A DNA stretch of 64,000 bases from Archangium sp. (GTDB lineage Bacteria > Myxococcota > Myxococcia > Myxococcales > Myxococcaceae): NCBI GenBank assembly GCA_030681645.1, contig JAUXRX010000024.1:124001-188000 (forward strand). Reading direction: 5' to 3'. The notes under the pieces are model-generated. The model worked only from the letters and a program-made list of their open reading frames with translations, was not told the DNA's origin and made no database searches. The first letter of the stretch is position 1; each line of letters begins with the position of its first letter. The position numbers and the translations under genes were made by a program. This document shows, piece by piece, positions 28,449-38,100 of the stretch.

Positions 28449-29306
28449 ATGCGTCGACCTGGCATCGCCTTGACTCTCGCGTTTATCTCTTGCGGCCCCA
28501 TGACGGGCCTGGCCGACCTGTCGGTGACGGTCAGCCGACGCGAGCTGACCAATGACGGGAGCGAGGCCACGGTTCAAGTGACGGCGACGACGGCGCTGGG
28601 CAAGGTGGGTTCGGGCACCGTTCACGTCGAATCGAGCGCCGGTTCCCTCAAGGACGGCGTCGACCTCACGCTCGACTCGTTCGGAACGGCGCGCACACCC
28701 TTCACCTGCCCAATCGCCGCCGATCCCGGTTGCGATGGACGGGTCACCTTCACCGCGAGCTGGAACGCCGAAAAACAGACCCTTTCCGGACAGACGAACG
28801 TGTCGGTGATCCCTCCGCCGCCGCAGGGAGGTGGCTCAGGCGGTGGCGCGGGCGGCGGCACCGGCGGCGGCGGGACCGATCTGTCGGGCATACCGTGCCC
28901 CGGCGCCCGCCGGATCGTGGTGTACCAGGAGCCGAATGCGACGACCCCCATCCTCGACGAGCCCCTCGGGCTCGGTGCCGGCAACCAGTGCACATCCTCC
29001 AGGTGCGAGTTCGTGGAACTCAGCGGGGGGGGCGTCGTCTACAGCCTCGTGCTGCTGTCGGTCGGTTCGCCGTCGGGAACGCCTCTGGCGGCCGACCCCA
29101 CCCAACGCACCGCCGGCAGGCTCGGGGACGGCAGCGTCTATCGGCTCCAGTTCGCTGCCACAGGTCTGGACTGCGCCTCGATGCCGGGACACGTGTTCAA
29201 GATCGAGGAGCTGACGATCGGTGGGAACAGCCTGAGCTCGTTCATCATGCGCTTCGAGTGCCAGCCCGCCACGGGCGAGAAGCTGAGGGGCTGCGCGCAC
29301 TACTGA
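28449..29306 (+). CDS. Lipoprotein with Ig-like domain and glycine linker
   Basis: The start is set at the ATG giving MRRPGIALTLAFISC (lipobox FISC); 285 aa. Residues about 25-115 look like a bacterial Ig-like fold (LSVTVSRRELTNDGSEATVQ, then VTFTASWNAEKQTLSGQTNV). A Gly-rich linker (GGGSGGGAGGGTGGGG) leads to a C-terminal beta domain of about 140 residues with several cysteines. It is predicted to be surface exposed and its role is unknown. Convergent with the GAF histidine kinase, with only 2 bp between stop codons. Confidence 0.75.
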   Translation: MRRPGIALTLAFISCGPMTGLADLSVTVSRRELTNDGSEATVQVTATTALGKVGSGTVHVESSAGSLKDGVDLTLDSFGTARTPFTCPIAADPGCDGRVTFTASWNAEKQTLSGQTNVSVIPPPPQGGGSGGGAGGGTGGGGTDLSGIPCPGARRIVVYQEPNATTPILDEPLGLGAGNQCTSSRCEFVELSGGGVVYSLVLLSVGSPSGTPLAADPTQRTAGRLGDGSVYRLQFAATGLDCASMPGHVFKIEELTIGGNSLSSFIMRFECQPATGEKLRGCAHY

Positions 29307-29308
29307 CT

Positions 29309-31144
29309 TCAGCCGTTGCGGAACGCAGGCGAGGGCCGGGGCGGCGTGAGCGCCCCCGAGCGCGTCTCGGTGGTCGGCGGGAAGCGCACGGTGAACGTGG
29401 TGCCTTCGCCGTCGGGGTTGGCCCGCGCGGTCACTTCGCCCAGGTGCGCGTCGACGATGCGCTTGACCACCGCCAGCCCCAGGCCCGTGCCGGTCGCCTT
29501 GGTGGTGAAGAACGGCTGGAACATCTTCTCGGCCGCGCGCGGCGTGAGCCCCACGCCTTCGTCCTGCACGCGCACGGTGAGCCAGGGCACGCCGCCCACC
29601 GGCTCGACGGTCGCGCGCACGGTCACCGTTCCGCCCCGGGGCATCGCCTGCGCCGCGTTGACGATGAGGTTGACCAGCGCCTGCTTGAGCAGGTGCGCGT
29701 CGAGCGGAAACGCGGGCAGCTCGCGGGGGAACTCGGTGAGCACCCGCACGCTCGAGTGCAGCGTCGACTGCGCCGCGGCGTCGACCGCGCTGGCGATGAT
29801 CGGCTCGACCGCCATCGGCTTCTTCACCAGCTCGTACGGGCGCACGAAGTCGAGCAGGTCGCCCACGATGCGGTTGAGGCGGTCGGCTTCTTCGCCCACC
29901 ATGTTGAGCAACATCTCGGAATCGCCGGTCGGCCTCAGCAATCGCTTGAGCGTGGTGAGCGAGTTGAAGATCACCCCCAGCGGGTTGCGCACCTCGTGCG
30001 CCATCACCGCGGCCAGCTCACCGAGCGCGGCGAGCCGCTCGTGGCGCACCAGTTCCTGCTGCGTGCGCGCCAGCTCGTCGTACGAGGTCTTGAGGTCGCC
30101 GTAGAGCCGGTTCGCCTCGTCGTAGAGCCGCGCGCGCTCGAGCTGCGAGGCCATCTGCACGCCTAAGATCTCCGCCGAGCGGATGTCGTGATCGCCGTAG
30201 GCCACGTCGCGCGTGCGCGCGAGCGAGAGCAGCCCCACCGGCTTGCCCTCGATGTTGAGCGGCACCACCGCCATGTGCAGCAGCCCCTCGCCCACCACCA
30301 GGTCTGCGCCGTAGGGGAGATCCTTCGCGGCGACCGCGAGCGGGGCGCGCGCGAGCGGGTTCTCCGGGTCGATGCGGAAGCGCCGGTACTCGTCGACGAG
30401 GCGGCCCTGGTAGCCGAACGCGTCGCCCACCAGCACGAAGTCGCCGGAATCGACGTCGAAGCGGTGCAGCATGCCCGCGTCGCTGTCCGAGGTGCGGCAC
30501 ACCGTCTCGAGCGCACGCCGGCACAGCGCCCGCGAGTCGGCGCGCGGCCCGGAGATCGCCAGCTCGTGCACCAGGTCGAGCTCGGCGCGCCGGCGCTCGA
30601 GCTGCTCGAAGCCTTCCGACACCTCGATGGCCGAGCCGAGCTGAAGCGCGAAGAGGCGGATGATCGCCAGGTCCTCTTCCTTGAGCTCGTCGTGCATCAA
30701 CACCAGCGCGCCCCAGTGCGAGCGGCGCACGTGCAGCGGGGCCACCGCGCAGACGTGGGGCACCTGCAGCACCAGCGCCTCCACCGGCTCCTTGCCGTTG
30801 AGGTGGTGGTAGCCGCGCAGCGCGTCGTGCAGCGAGGTCAGCAGCACCGGCTCTTCGTTCGCCGTCACCATGCGGAACTCGCCGTCAGACCCCAGGCTCT
30901 GGCGATCGCCCGGCACCAGCAGGGCCTTGAGCTCGGTGAGGTGCGGCCTGGGCGTGAGGTAGCGGATCCAGTAACCGCCCTCGTCCATCGAGATCACCGC
31001 CAGCTCGAAGCCCACTTTTTCGAGCCCCTGGCCCGCGGCGGCGACCAGCTCGGTCACGAAACGCGCGCGCTGAACCTCGAGCGCCGTCTCCGTCAAAGCC
31101 CTCAGGAGGCCGTCGCCGTGTAAAAGCGCTTTCGAAGTGGACAT
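29309..31144 (-). CDS. Soluble GAF-domain sensor histidine kinase
   Basis: ATG 31144 is chosen over the preceding in-frame TTG because AGGAG lies 5 nt upstream; 611 aa. No transmembrane segment is seen. One region resembling a GAF fold covers about 20-185 and a clear GAF domain about 205-345 (DAGMLHRFDVDSGDFVLVGD). A coiled coil (DLKTSYDELARTQQELVRHE) precedes HisKA, where H383 sits in VMAHEVRNPLGV. HATPase_c has NLIVNAAQAM, DEGVGL and GTGLGLAVV. The NtrB-like HisKA sequence suggests a partner NtrC-type or receiver protein, not encoded here. Divergent from the VWA protein gene. Confidence 0.9.
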   Translation of the reverse strand: MSTSKALLHGDGLLRALTETALEVQRARFVTELVAAAGQGLEKVGFELAVISMDEGGYWIRYLTPRPHLTELKALLVPGDRQSLGSDGEFRMVTANEEPVLLTSLHDALRGYHHLNGKEPVEALVLQVPHVCAVAPLHVRRSHWGALVLMHDELKEEDLAIIRLFALQLGSAIEVSEGFEQLERRRAELDLVHELAISGPRADSRALCRRALETVCRTSDSDAGMLHRFDVDSGDFVLVGDAFGYQGRLVDEYRRFRIDPENPLARAPLAVAAKDLPYGADLVVGEGLLHMAVVPLNIEGKPVGLLSLARTRDVAYGDHDIRSAEILGVQMASQLERARLYDEANRLYGDLKTSYDELARTQQELVRHERLAALGELAAVMAHEVRNPLGVIFNSLTTLKRLLRPTGDSEMLLNMVGEEADRLNRIVGDLLDFVRPYELVKKPMAVEPIIASAVDAAAQSTLHSSVRVLTEFPRELPAFPLDAHLLKQALVNLIVNAAQAMPRGGTVTVRATVEPVGGVPWLTVRVQDEGVGLTPRAAEKMFQPFFTTKATGTGLGLAVVKRIVDAHLGEVTARANPDGEGTTFTVRFPPTTETRSGALTPPRPSPAFRNG

Positions 31145-31247
31145 CAACGCTCCTGAAAAAGGGCCCTGACTCTCTCAGGACCCAAGAAAAGTACCCTGAA
31201 AACGGGTATTTAGAAACAAGTAGGTGTGCACAGGCGATAACAGTCAC
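31145..31247. promoter_or_regulatory. AT-richer divergent promoter region
   Basis: This 103-bp gap between the divergent GAF kinase and VWA genes is much richer in A/T than its surroundings (for example AAAACGGGTATTTAGAAAC), so both promoters probably lie here; no clear -35/-10 pair could be fixed. TCCTGA (31151-31156) and TCAGGA (31175-31180) form an inverted repeat. On the kinase mRNA this hairpin would cover the AGGAG ribosome binding site. Confidence 0.35.
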
Positions 31248-33380
31248 ATGCGCAGCCTGTTCGTCGCCCTCGTCGTCGCCGCCTCTTCTGCTGTCGCTGC
31301 GCCTTGTGTCGAGCTGCCGGTGCTCTTCATCGTTCAGGACAAGTCGGGCTCGATGAACTTCGCGCCCGATGGGACGACTGCGACGGCGGCCAACCCTTCC
31401 AAGTGGAGCATCGCGCGGCAGGTGGTGCCCGCGCTCGCCAGCAACTTCAACAACCGGTTCCGCTTCGGCGCAGCGATGTACCCACAGAGCACCACGACCT
31501 TCAACTGCACCACGGGCACGGTGGTCACGCCCATCGCCGACACCACCACCGGCATCACCAGCGCCTACACCACCGCGGTCCCCGGCGGCGGCACCCCGAC
31601 CGCGGCCTCGCTGCTGGCGGTGCGCTCGCACCTGCTCGCGCAGGGCCTCACCACCTCGGCTTCCGTGCTGCTGATCACCGACGGCCTGCCCAACTGCAAC
31701 ACGTCCCTCGACGCGAACTCGTGCACGCCCACCACCGCGGGCTGCGGCCCGACGCCGGCGGCGAGCTCCTGCGCGCTGGGCTCGAAGGACTGCCTCGACA
31801 ACAACGCCACCGTGGCGGCGGCGGCCCAGCTCTTCGCGTCGAACATCAAGGTCTTCGTGGTCGGCTTCGACTCGAACCTGGTGGCGGGCAACAACCGGGC
31901 GGTGCTCGACGCCATCGCCGCGGCCGGCGGCACGGGCTCTTCCTACCCGGCCTCGAGCCAGGCGCAGCTCACCTCGGCCCTCAACACCATCGCGGCCAGC
32001 ACCGCCACCTGCTGCAAGGACGTGTGCACGGCGGGCGCGGCGGTGTGCAGCGGCTCGGGCGCGCGCTCGGTGTGCCAGCTCGACGCGGCGATCGGCTGCA
32101 CCACCTGGACCACGCAGCAGTGCGGCAGCGGCAGCACCTGCAGCAACGGCAGCTGCCAGGCCTGCAGCAACGCCTGCACCGCGGGCGCGACCCGCTGCGC
32201 CAACGGCGACGCCGAGCAGTGCGTGGCCAACGCGCAGGGCTGCACCTCGTGGCAGACGGCGGAAGTCTGCGGCTACGGCGAGCTGTGCTCGGGGGGCGCG
32301 TGCAGCTCGTGCCAGGGCTGCACCATGGGCGCCTCGCGGTGCACCGCCAGCGGCGTGGAGACCTGCGAGTGGAGCGTGCTCTCGGGCTGCACCCAGTGGC
32401 AGGCGCGCACCTGCGCGAACGGCAGCACCTGTCAGAACGGCAGCTGCGCCAGCTGCAACAGCACCTGCACGGCGGGCGCGCAGCGGTGCGCGGGGAACAC
32501 GGTGCAGACCTGCGTGGCCGACGCCTCGGGGTGCACGAATTGGCAGAGCGGCCAGGTGTGCGCCAACTTCTGCAGCGGCGGCGCATGTGGCACGTGCGGC
32601 ACGAGCTGCACCGCCGGCCAGACGCGGTGCCAGGGCGCGGGCGTCGAGACGTGCATCATCGACACGAACAGCTGCCCCGCGTGGGGCCCGGCGCAGCAGT
32701 GCAACGCGAACAGCTTCTGCCAGGGCGGCGTGTGCAACCAGTGCGCGTCGTCGTGCACGCAGGGCAGCAAGCGCTGCGGCGCGAACGGCGGCACCGAAGA
32801 GTGCCGGCTCGACGCGATGGGCTGCACGGCCTTCGTGCCGGCGGGCCAGTGTGATCTCGGCGCGGGCGAGCGCTGCGAGCTGGGCGTGTGCATTCCCCCC
32901 TGCCAGAACGCGTGCACCCGGGGCGCCGCGCAGTGCAGCTTCGGGCGGCCCCAGAGCTGCGAGCAGGGCCCCACGGGCTGCTTCATCTGGCGCGACGAGC
33001 CGGTGTGCGGAACGGATCAGCAGTGCGTGACGGGCAAGTGCCGCACGGTCTGCGCGAGCGACGAGTTCGAGACCTGCCCCGCCGGGGAGCTCTGCACCGG
33101 CCTCACCGAGGGCCGCTTCTGCCTGCCGGGTGAGGTCGACGCGGGCGTGCCCGCCGGCGGTGGCGCCGGTGGTGGCGGCGGTGCTGTCGACGCAGGCACG
33201 GGCGCCGGCGGTGGTGGGGGGAGCAGCTCGAACGGCAGCGGCACCGAGACCACGCCTCAGCCGAACGGGCGCATCGGCGCGGCGGCGATGGGCTGCAACT
33301 GCAACTCGGTGGACGCGGGCCTCATCCCCCTGCTGGCGCTGGGCCTCACCTTGCTGCGCCGCCGCCGCGCTGGCCGTTAA
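31248..33380 (+). CDS. VWA-domain, cysteine-rich surface protein with MYXO-CTERM-like tail
   Basis: The start is the ATG giving MRSLFVALVVAASSAVAA, a signal peptide; 710 aa. The von Willebrand A domain (about 25-240) has the MIDAS motif DKSGS at residues 31-35 and a later TDGLP. About eight cysteine-rich repeats of roughly 45 residues follow (C...C..G...C.......C......C..W.....C). A Gly/Ala/Asp-rich linker precedes the C-terminus GCNCNSVDAG-LIPLLALGLTLL-RRRR. This pattern of cysteine motif, hydrophobic helix and arginine cluster matches MYXO-CTERM sorting signals, which are thought to direct lipid anchoring on the cell surface after cleavage. A role in adhesion is likely but unproven. Confidence 0.9.
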   Translation: MRSLFVALVVAASSAVAAPCVELPVLFIVQDKSGSMNFAPDGTTATAANPSKWSIARQVVPALASNFNNRFRFGAAMYPQSTTTFNCTTGTVVTPIADTTTGITSAYTTAVPGGGTPTAASLLAVRSHLLAQGLTTSASVLLITDGLPNCNTSLDANSCTPTTAGCGPTPAASSCALGSKDCLDNNATVAAAAQLFASNIKVFVVGFDSNLVAGNNRAVLDAIAAAGGTGSSYPASSQAQLTSALNTIAASTATCCKDVCTAGAAVCSGSGARSVCQLDAAIGCTTWTTQQCGSGSTCSNGSCQACSNACTAGATRCANGDAEQCVANAQGCTSWQTAEVCGYGELCSGGACSSCQGCTMGASRCTASGVETCEWSVLSGCTQWQARTCANGSTCQNGSCASCNSTCTAGAQRCAGNTVQTCVADASGCTNWQSGQVCANFCSGGACGTCGTSCTAGQTRCQGAGVETCIIDTNSCPAWGPAQQCNANSFCQGGVCNQCASSCTQGSKRCGANGGTEECRLDAMGCTAFVPAGQCDLGAGERCELGVCIPPCQNACTRGAAQCSFGRPQSCEQGPTGCFIWRDEPVCGTDQQCVTGKCRTVCASDEFETCPAGELCTGLTEGRFCLPGEVDAGVPAGGGAGGGGGAVDAGTGAGGGGGSSSNGSGTETTPQPNGRIGAAAMGCNCNSVDAGLIPLLALGLTLLRRRRAGR

Positions 33381-33389
33381 GCTCTGGGC

Positions 33390-33833
33390 ATGGCCTTCAA
33401 GACAGTCGCGGAGTACCTGGCAAAGCAGCCCCGCCCCGCGCAGACCGCGCTGAAGAAGGTGCGCACGATCATCCGCAAAGCAGTACCGGGCGCAGAGGAA
33501 GTGATCAGCTACCAGATCCCCGCATACAAGCTGCCGGGTGGCGCGGTGATCTACTTCGCCGGCTGGAAGGAGCACTTCTCGCTCTACCCCGCGACGGGCC
33601 TGGTGGCCGAGGTGCTCGCCGACGAGCTCGAGCCCTACAAGGTGAGCAAGGGCACGGTGCGCTTCCCGCTCTCGGAGCCGGTGCCGGTGAAGTTGATCGA
33701 GCGGTTCGCGAAGCTGCGCGCGAAGGAAGTGAGGGGGCTGGTGAAACAGGCCTCGACGTCGCTCGGCGTGAACGGAACTGGTCCGATCCGTTCAGCCCGA
33801 GCGAAGTCGAGGGCCCCCGTTGCCAACTCGTGA
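33390..33833 (+). CDS. DUF1801 (YdhG-like) protein with repeat-derived C-terminus
   Basis: 147 aa. Residues 1-120 match the DUF1801 fold: MAFKTVAEYLAKQPRPAQTA, then VISYQIPAYKLPGGAVIYFAG and HFSLYPATGLV, ending KLIERFAKLRAKEV. Family members are small cytosolic proteins of unknown role, some linked to iron or intracellular protection. The normal end of the domain is near residue 122. The last 25 residues (from STSLGVNG to the stop) are translated from an inverted pair of the family A dispersed repeat, which apparently inserted over the original stop codon. The start is 9 bp after the VWA gene stop, so it may be co-transcribed. Confidence 0.82.
   Translation: MAFKTVAEYLAKQPRPAQTALKKVRTIIRKAVPGAEEVISYQIPAYKLPGGAVIYFAGWKEHFSLYPATGLVAEVLADELEPYKVSKGTVRFPLSEPVPVKLIERFAKLRAKEVRGLVKQASTSLGVNGTGPIRSARAKSRAPVANS
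33751..33813. repeat. Family A dispersed repeat, inverted pair inside a coding sequence
   Basis: The left copy (33751-33774, CCTCGACGTCGCTCGGCGTG...) and the right copy (33788-33813, ...CCCGAGCGAAGTCGAGGG) are inverted with a 13-bp gap. Both lie within the 3' end of the DUF1801 gene and encode its tail. Same architecture as 9120-9197. Confidence 0.85.
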
Positions 33834-33864
33834 CTTGTCCCCCCACCCGCCGCAGGATGCCCCC

Positions 33865-34398
33865 ATGACGTCGCTCGTGCTCCTGCTTGCGCTCTCGCAG
33901 ACCGGATCCCTCCCTGAAGAACAGCCCGAGCCGCCCCCGGAGGCGCGCGTCACGCCGGAGCCCCGCGCCCCCGAGCCGCCGTCGGTCTTCACCCGCTCTC
34001 TCCTCGCGACCGGCGGTGGAACGCTGGCTGGAGGCGTGAGCCTGGGCATCGCGATGCTGCTGGTGGGCACCAACGTGAACTTCGACCCCAACTTCGCCAC
34101 CGCCGCGCTCTCGGCCTTGATGATCACCGGCGTGGCGTTCGCGATTCACGAAGCGCTGGGGGGCCGCGGGGAAATCACCCTGAGCTTCCTGCTCACCGCG
34201 GTGGTGATGGCAGGCGCGGCCGGGCTGTCTGCCGCGATCTCCGGCGGCGATCGCCTTCTCGCCCCCGTGCTCACCGCCGCGATCGGCTCGTTGCCGGCGG
34301 CAGCGGCGGCCGTGTTCGGGCTCGAGGCCACCTCGCCCAAGGCGAAGACCCGCGTGGCGATCGCCTTCGGGCCCACCGGGTTCCACGGCACGTTCTGA
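33865..34398 (+). CDS. Small membrane protein with signal peptide
   Basis: The start is the ATG giving MTSLVLLLALSQTGSLP; 177 aa. A signal peptide and a Pro/Glu-rich segment (EEQPEPPPEARVTPEPRAPE) precede about four hydrophobic helices (LLATGGGTLAGGVSLGIAML, FATAALSALMITGVAFAI, LSFLLTAVVMAGAAGLSAAI, LLAPVLTAAIGSLPAAAAAV). No family recognised. Convergent with the following cysteine-rich lipoprotein, with a 3-bp gap. Confidence 0.68.
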   Translation: MTSLVLLLALSQTGSLPEEQPEPPPEARVTPEPRAPEPPSVFTRSLLATGGGTLAGGVSLGIAMLLVGTNVNFDPNFATAALSALMITGVAFAIHEALGGRGEITLSFLLTAVVMAGAAGLSAAISGGDRLLAPVLTAAIGSLPAAAAAVFGLEATSPKAKTRVAIAFGPTGFHGTF

Positions 34399-34401
34399 AG
34401 G

Positions 34402-35067
34402 CTATTGGCAGGTGCCGCCCAGGCACTGCTGCGTGCCGGTGCACACCTGGCAGGGGTCTCCGCCGATCCCACACGACATCACGGCCGGCGAAGCACACGC
34501 CTTGTCCGGCTGGCAGCACCCGAACCGGCAGTTCTGCGCATCGCAGCGGGTGAAGACGCACCGCCCGCCATTGCAGGTCTGATCAGTGCCGCAGCCGACA
34601 CAGATGCCGCCGTCGGCCCCGCAGGCCACGTCGTCGGTTCCCGACCGGCACGCCCCGATTGGATCGAGGCACCCGCCGCAGGCCGCCGCCACGCACACGC
34701 CCACCTCGCAGCGTTGATCAGCCGCGCAGGTGCCGCAGAACGCCCGCGACGGTCCGCACGCGTCGATGTTGTTGTTCGGAGCGCAGGTGCCGTCGGGCAG
34801 GCAGCACGAGGTGTTGCACGCGCACCCGGTCGGGCCCGCGTCGACGATGCCCGCGTCCACCACGGGCAGGGCCTCACACTTCGCCGCGGCGCAGCGCTCC
34901 TGGCTGGTGCACCGCACGCAGGCCTCGCCGGCGCTGCCGCACTCGAGCCGCGATGCGCCCTCGACACATTCGGTGGCCGACGCACAGCACCCGTCACACG
35001 TCGACCGGTCGCATGGGCGCTGACAACCGAACACGAAAAGCATCACCACCAGCAGGCTCCACCGCAT
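34402..35067 (-). CDS. Cysteine-rich lipoprotein
   Basis: 221 aa with signal MRWSLLVVMLFVFGC (lipobox VFGC). About 36 cysteines fall in five repeats of roughly 35-45 residues with the pattern C..C......C......C...C....C..G.C. The linker VDAGIVDAGPTG is an Asp-Ala-Gly run common in myxobacterial surface lipoproteins. Probably a disulfide-stabilised extracellular protein related in style to the VWA and large lipoproteins nearby. Divergent from the choice-of-anchor lipoprotein gene. Confidence 0.78.
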   Translation of the reverse strand: MRWSLLVVMLFVFGCQRPCDRSTCDGCCASATECVEGASRLECGSAGEACVRCTSQERCAAAKCEALPVVDAGIVDAGPTGCACNTSCCLPDGTCAPNNNIDACGPSRAFCGTCAADQRCEVGVCVAAACGGCLDPIGACRSGTDDVACGADGGICVGCGTDQTCNGGRCVFTRCDAQNCRFGCCQPDKACASPAVMSCGIGGDPCQVCTGTQQCLGGTCQ

Positions 35068-35138
35068 GTACGGGCCACTCTGACAGCGCGGGCAGGCCCG
35101 GCCAACGGCCCAGAACGTCCTGTGTCAGGATGCGCCCC

Positions 35139-38100
35139 ATGCGCAGGCTCACGCTCATCGCCCTCACCCTGGCGGTCACCAGCTGCAAGTGCGGCAGCAG
35201 CGGGGTGTCGGGCCGCTTCGGCGAGCTCGTGATCGTTCAGGTGGGCGCGACGGGCCGCGAGGTGCTCTCGCGCGAGGCGACCCTCACCCTGCCCCCTTCG
35301 TTCATGGAGACGGCCGGGGTCGCCGAGGTCCCCGTGCGCAACATCGGCCAGGAGGAGATCGTCATCGTGTCGGTCACCCGCCTCGAGGGTTCCGAGGCGC
35401 TCTCGCTCGAGGGCGCGGCGGGCATCGCGGTCGGCGCCGATTCCGACGCAGCGCTGCCGGTGGCCTTCGCGCCCCCGCAGGTGGCCGACGCCACGTTGCC
35501 CGACGTCACCCACCGCGCGAAGTTCTCGCTGGCGCTCTCGGGGGCACGCGAAGGTGAAGCCGAGCTGATCGTCGAACTGGTCGCGCTCGCGGTGGCGCGT
35601 GACTGCTTCGTGCCCAGCGTGATCGACTTCGGGCTGGTGCCCCTGCAGCAGGCGGTGGTGAGCCCGCTCGCGCTCCAGAACGGGCGCGCCCTGCCCGCCA
35701 CCACCACCGTGGGCGCGCTGGGGGGCGCCGACCCCAGCGCCTTCTTCTTCGACGTGATGAGCCCGCTCGAGATCCCCGCGGGCGGGCGCGTCGAGGTGCC
35801 GGTGCGCTTCTCCCCGCTCGAAGAGCGGGCCTACGCGGCGACCGTGTCCATCCAGCGCGGCGGCACCTGCCCCGCCGCCGAGGTGCGCCTCATCGGCACC
35901 GGCAGCAACCAGGCGATCTCGTGGAACCCCACCCAGCTCGACTTCGGGCGGCTCCCCCTCGGCGTGGCCGTCACCCGGACGGTCACCGTGGTCAACAACT
36001 CCAACGTGGCGCTCTCGCTCGCGGGCTCGGTGGCCTCGGGGGAGTTCACGCTCGAGCCGGGCACGCCCACCGTGATCCCCGCGCGCGCCAGCGCCGGGGT
36101 GCAGGTCACCTGCGCCCCCCGGACGCTGGGCCCGCTGGCGGCGACGCTGGCCCTCGACATCGGCACGTTGCCGGTGACGCCCGCGCGCGTGCCGATGACC
36201 TGCGTGGGTGGTGGCCCGCGCATTCGCGTCGATCCCAACCCGCTCCAGTTCGGCCAGGTGCCGCTCAATTCCATCGGTACGGCGGTCACGCGCCGCCGGC
36301 TGCTGGTGCAGAACGTGGGCACCGCGCCCGCGGCGGCGGGAGATCCTTCGAACAACCTGGTGCTCGGGCGCGGCGGGGCGGTGCCCTGGTTCGCGATCGT
36401 GCCGAAGAACGGCCGCACGCGCGCCGAGGAGTTCACCGTCGCGCTGCGCGGCACCTACGACAACACCGTGGGCCTGCCCGCGGTGGCCGGGCAGAACTTC
36501 GCCGAGTTCGAGGTGTTGATCGCCCCCACCAGCCAGGGCGTGCGCGAAGCCGACCTGCTGGTCTATTCCAACGATCAGAACGAGCCCGCCGCGCGCATCG
36601 CCATCACCGCGGTGCCGCGCCAGCCAGAGGACTGCCGCCTCACGGCCACGCCGGAAGGCGCCGACTTCGGGGCCACGCCGCGCGGCGCGGTGCTCAACCG
36701 CATCATCACCCTCGCCAACGCCCCCGACGCGAGCGGCGCGACCTGCCTGGTGAGCGGCATCGAGATGGCGCCGGGGTCCAACCTCGCCTTCCAGGTCGCC
36801 GACCCCGCGATCTCGAGCGTGCTCATTCCGCGCGGCGAGGCGCGCACCGTTCGGGTGCAGGCGGTGGTGCCGGGTGACGCGAACGTGGGCGACTACCTGC
36901 GCGGCTCGCTGCGCTTCAACGTCAGCGGCGAGAACGGCCCCCGCGAGCTGCCCGTCGACCTCAAGGTGAGCCGCTGCCTGGTGGTCGACCCGCCGCTGAT
37001 GGACCTGGGGCTGGTGCAGCAGAACTGCACCTCGGGCTCGAAGAACGTCACCCTCTACAACGTGTGCGGGCTGCCCATCACCATCGCCGGCTCGTCCACG
37101 CCAGGGCTCCCCTTCCGCATCACCAGTTCCCCGCTGGGCGCGGGGCCGGTGATCCTCGACCCCTCCAACCAGCTCACCATCCAGGTGGCCGTGGCGCCCA
37201 CCACCGTGGGCAGCTTCACCGACGTGATCCGCGTCGACACCGAAGAGGCGGGTACTCCGTACTCCGAGGCCGTGGCGTTGCGTGCCAGGGCGGACCCCAT
37301 GGGCGTGCAGCAGGAATCCTTCACGCAGGGCACCGCGGAGGTCGACATTCTCCTCGTGGTCGACGACTCGTGCTCGATGGGTGACGAGCAGGCCGCGCTG
37401 GCCACCAACTTCGCCGCCTTCATGAGCTCGGCCGCGACCAGCAATGGCAACTGGCACATCGGCGTCACCACCACCGACGCCTTCGCGCAGAAGGGCGTGC
37501 TCAAGCGCGAGCCCTCGAACCCCGCCACCCTCACCCCCAACACGCCCAACGTGGCCTCGCTCTTCGCGCAGAAGGTGCTGGTCGGCACGGCCGGCAGCGG
37601 CCTCGAGCAGCCGTTCTCTGCGATGGCGCTGGCCGTCGCCGAGCCCAACCGCTCGGGGTTCAACGCAGGCTTTCTCCGCGCCGACGCGGCGCTGGCGGTG
37701 GTGATCGTCACCGACGCGGTCGAGCAGAGCCCCAACAGCGTGGGCTCGTACCTGACCGCGCTTCGGGCCGCGAAGGGGCAGCGCTCGGAGCTGGTCTCGA
37801 TCTCAGTCGTGGGGCCCTTCACCCCGCCGGGCACCACCTGCATCACCGAGGGCCTGGTGGACACGGGCCGCTACCTGCCCGCCATCACCGGCACCGGCGG
37901 CGTGCAGTCAGACATCTGCACCCTCGACTGGGCCACCGATCTCCAGGCCATCAGCCGCAGCGTCTTCGGCGCCCGCCGCATCTTCGAGCTGGGCAGCACC
38001 GCCCGCGGACCCAACGACATCACCGTCACCGTCGACGGCGTCACCCTGCCCTCTTCGGCCTGGCGCTTCGATTCCACCAACAACGCCGTCGTGCTCGACA

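Noticed and set aside
31224..31247. Upstream start (MCTGDNSH) for the VWA protein
   Set aside because: It would put charged residues before the signal peptide; the ATG at 31248 gives a normal Sec signal.
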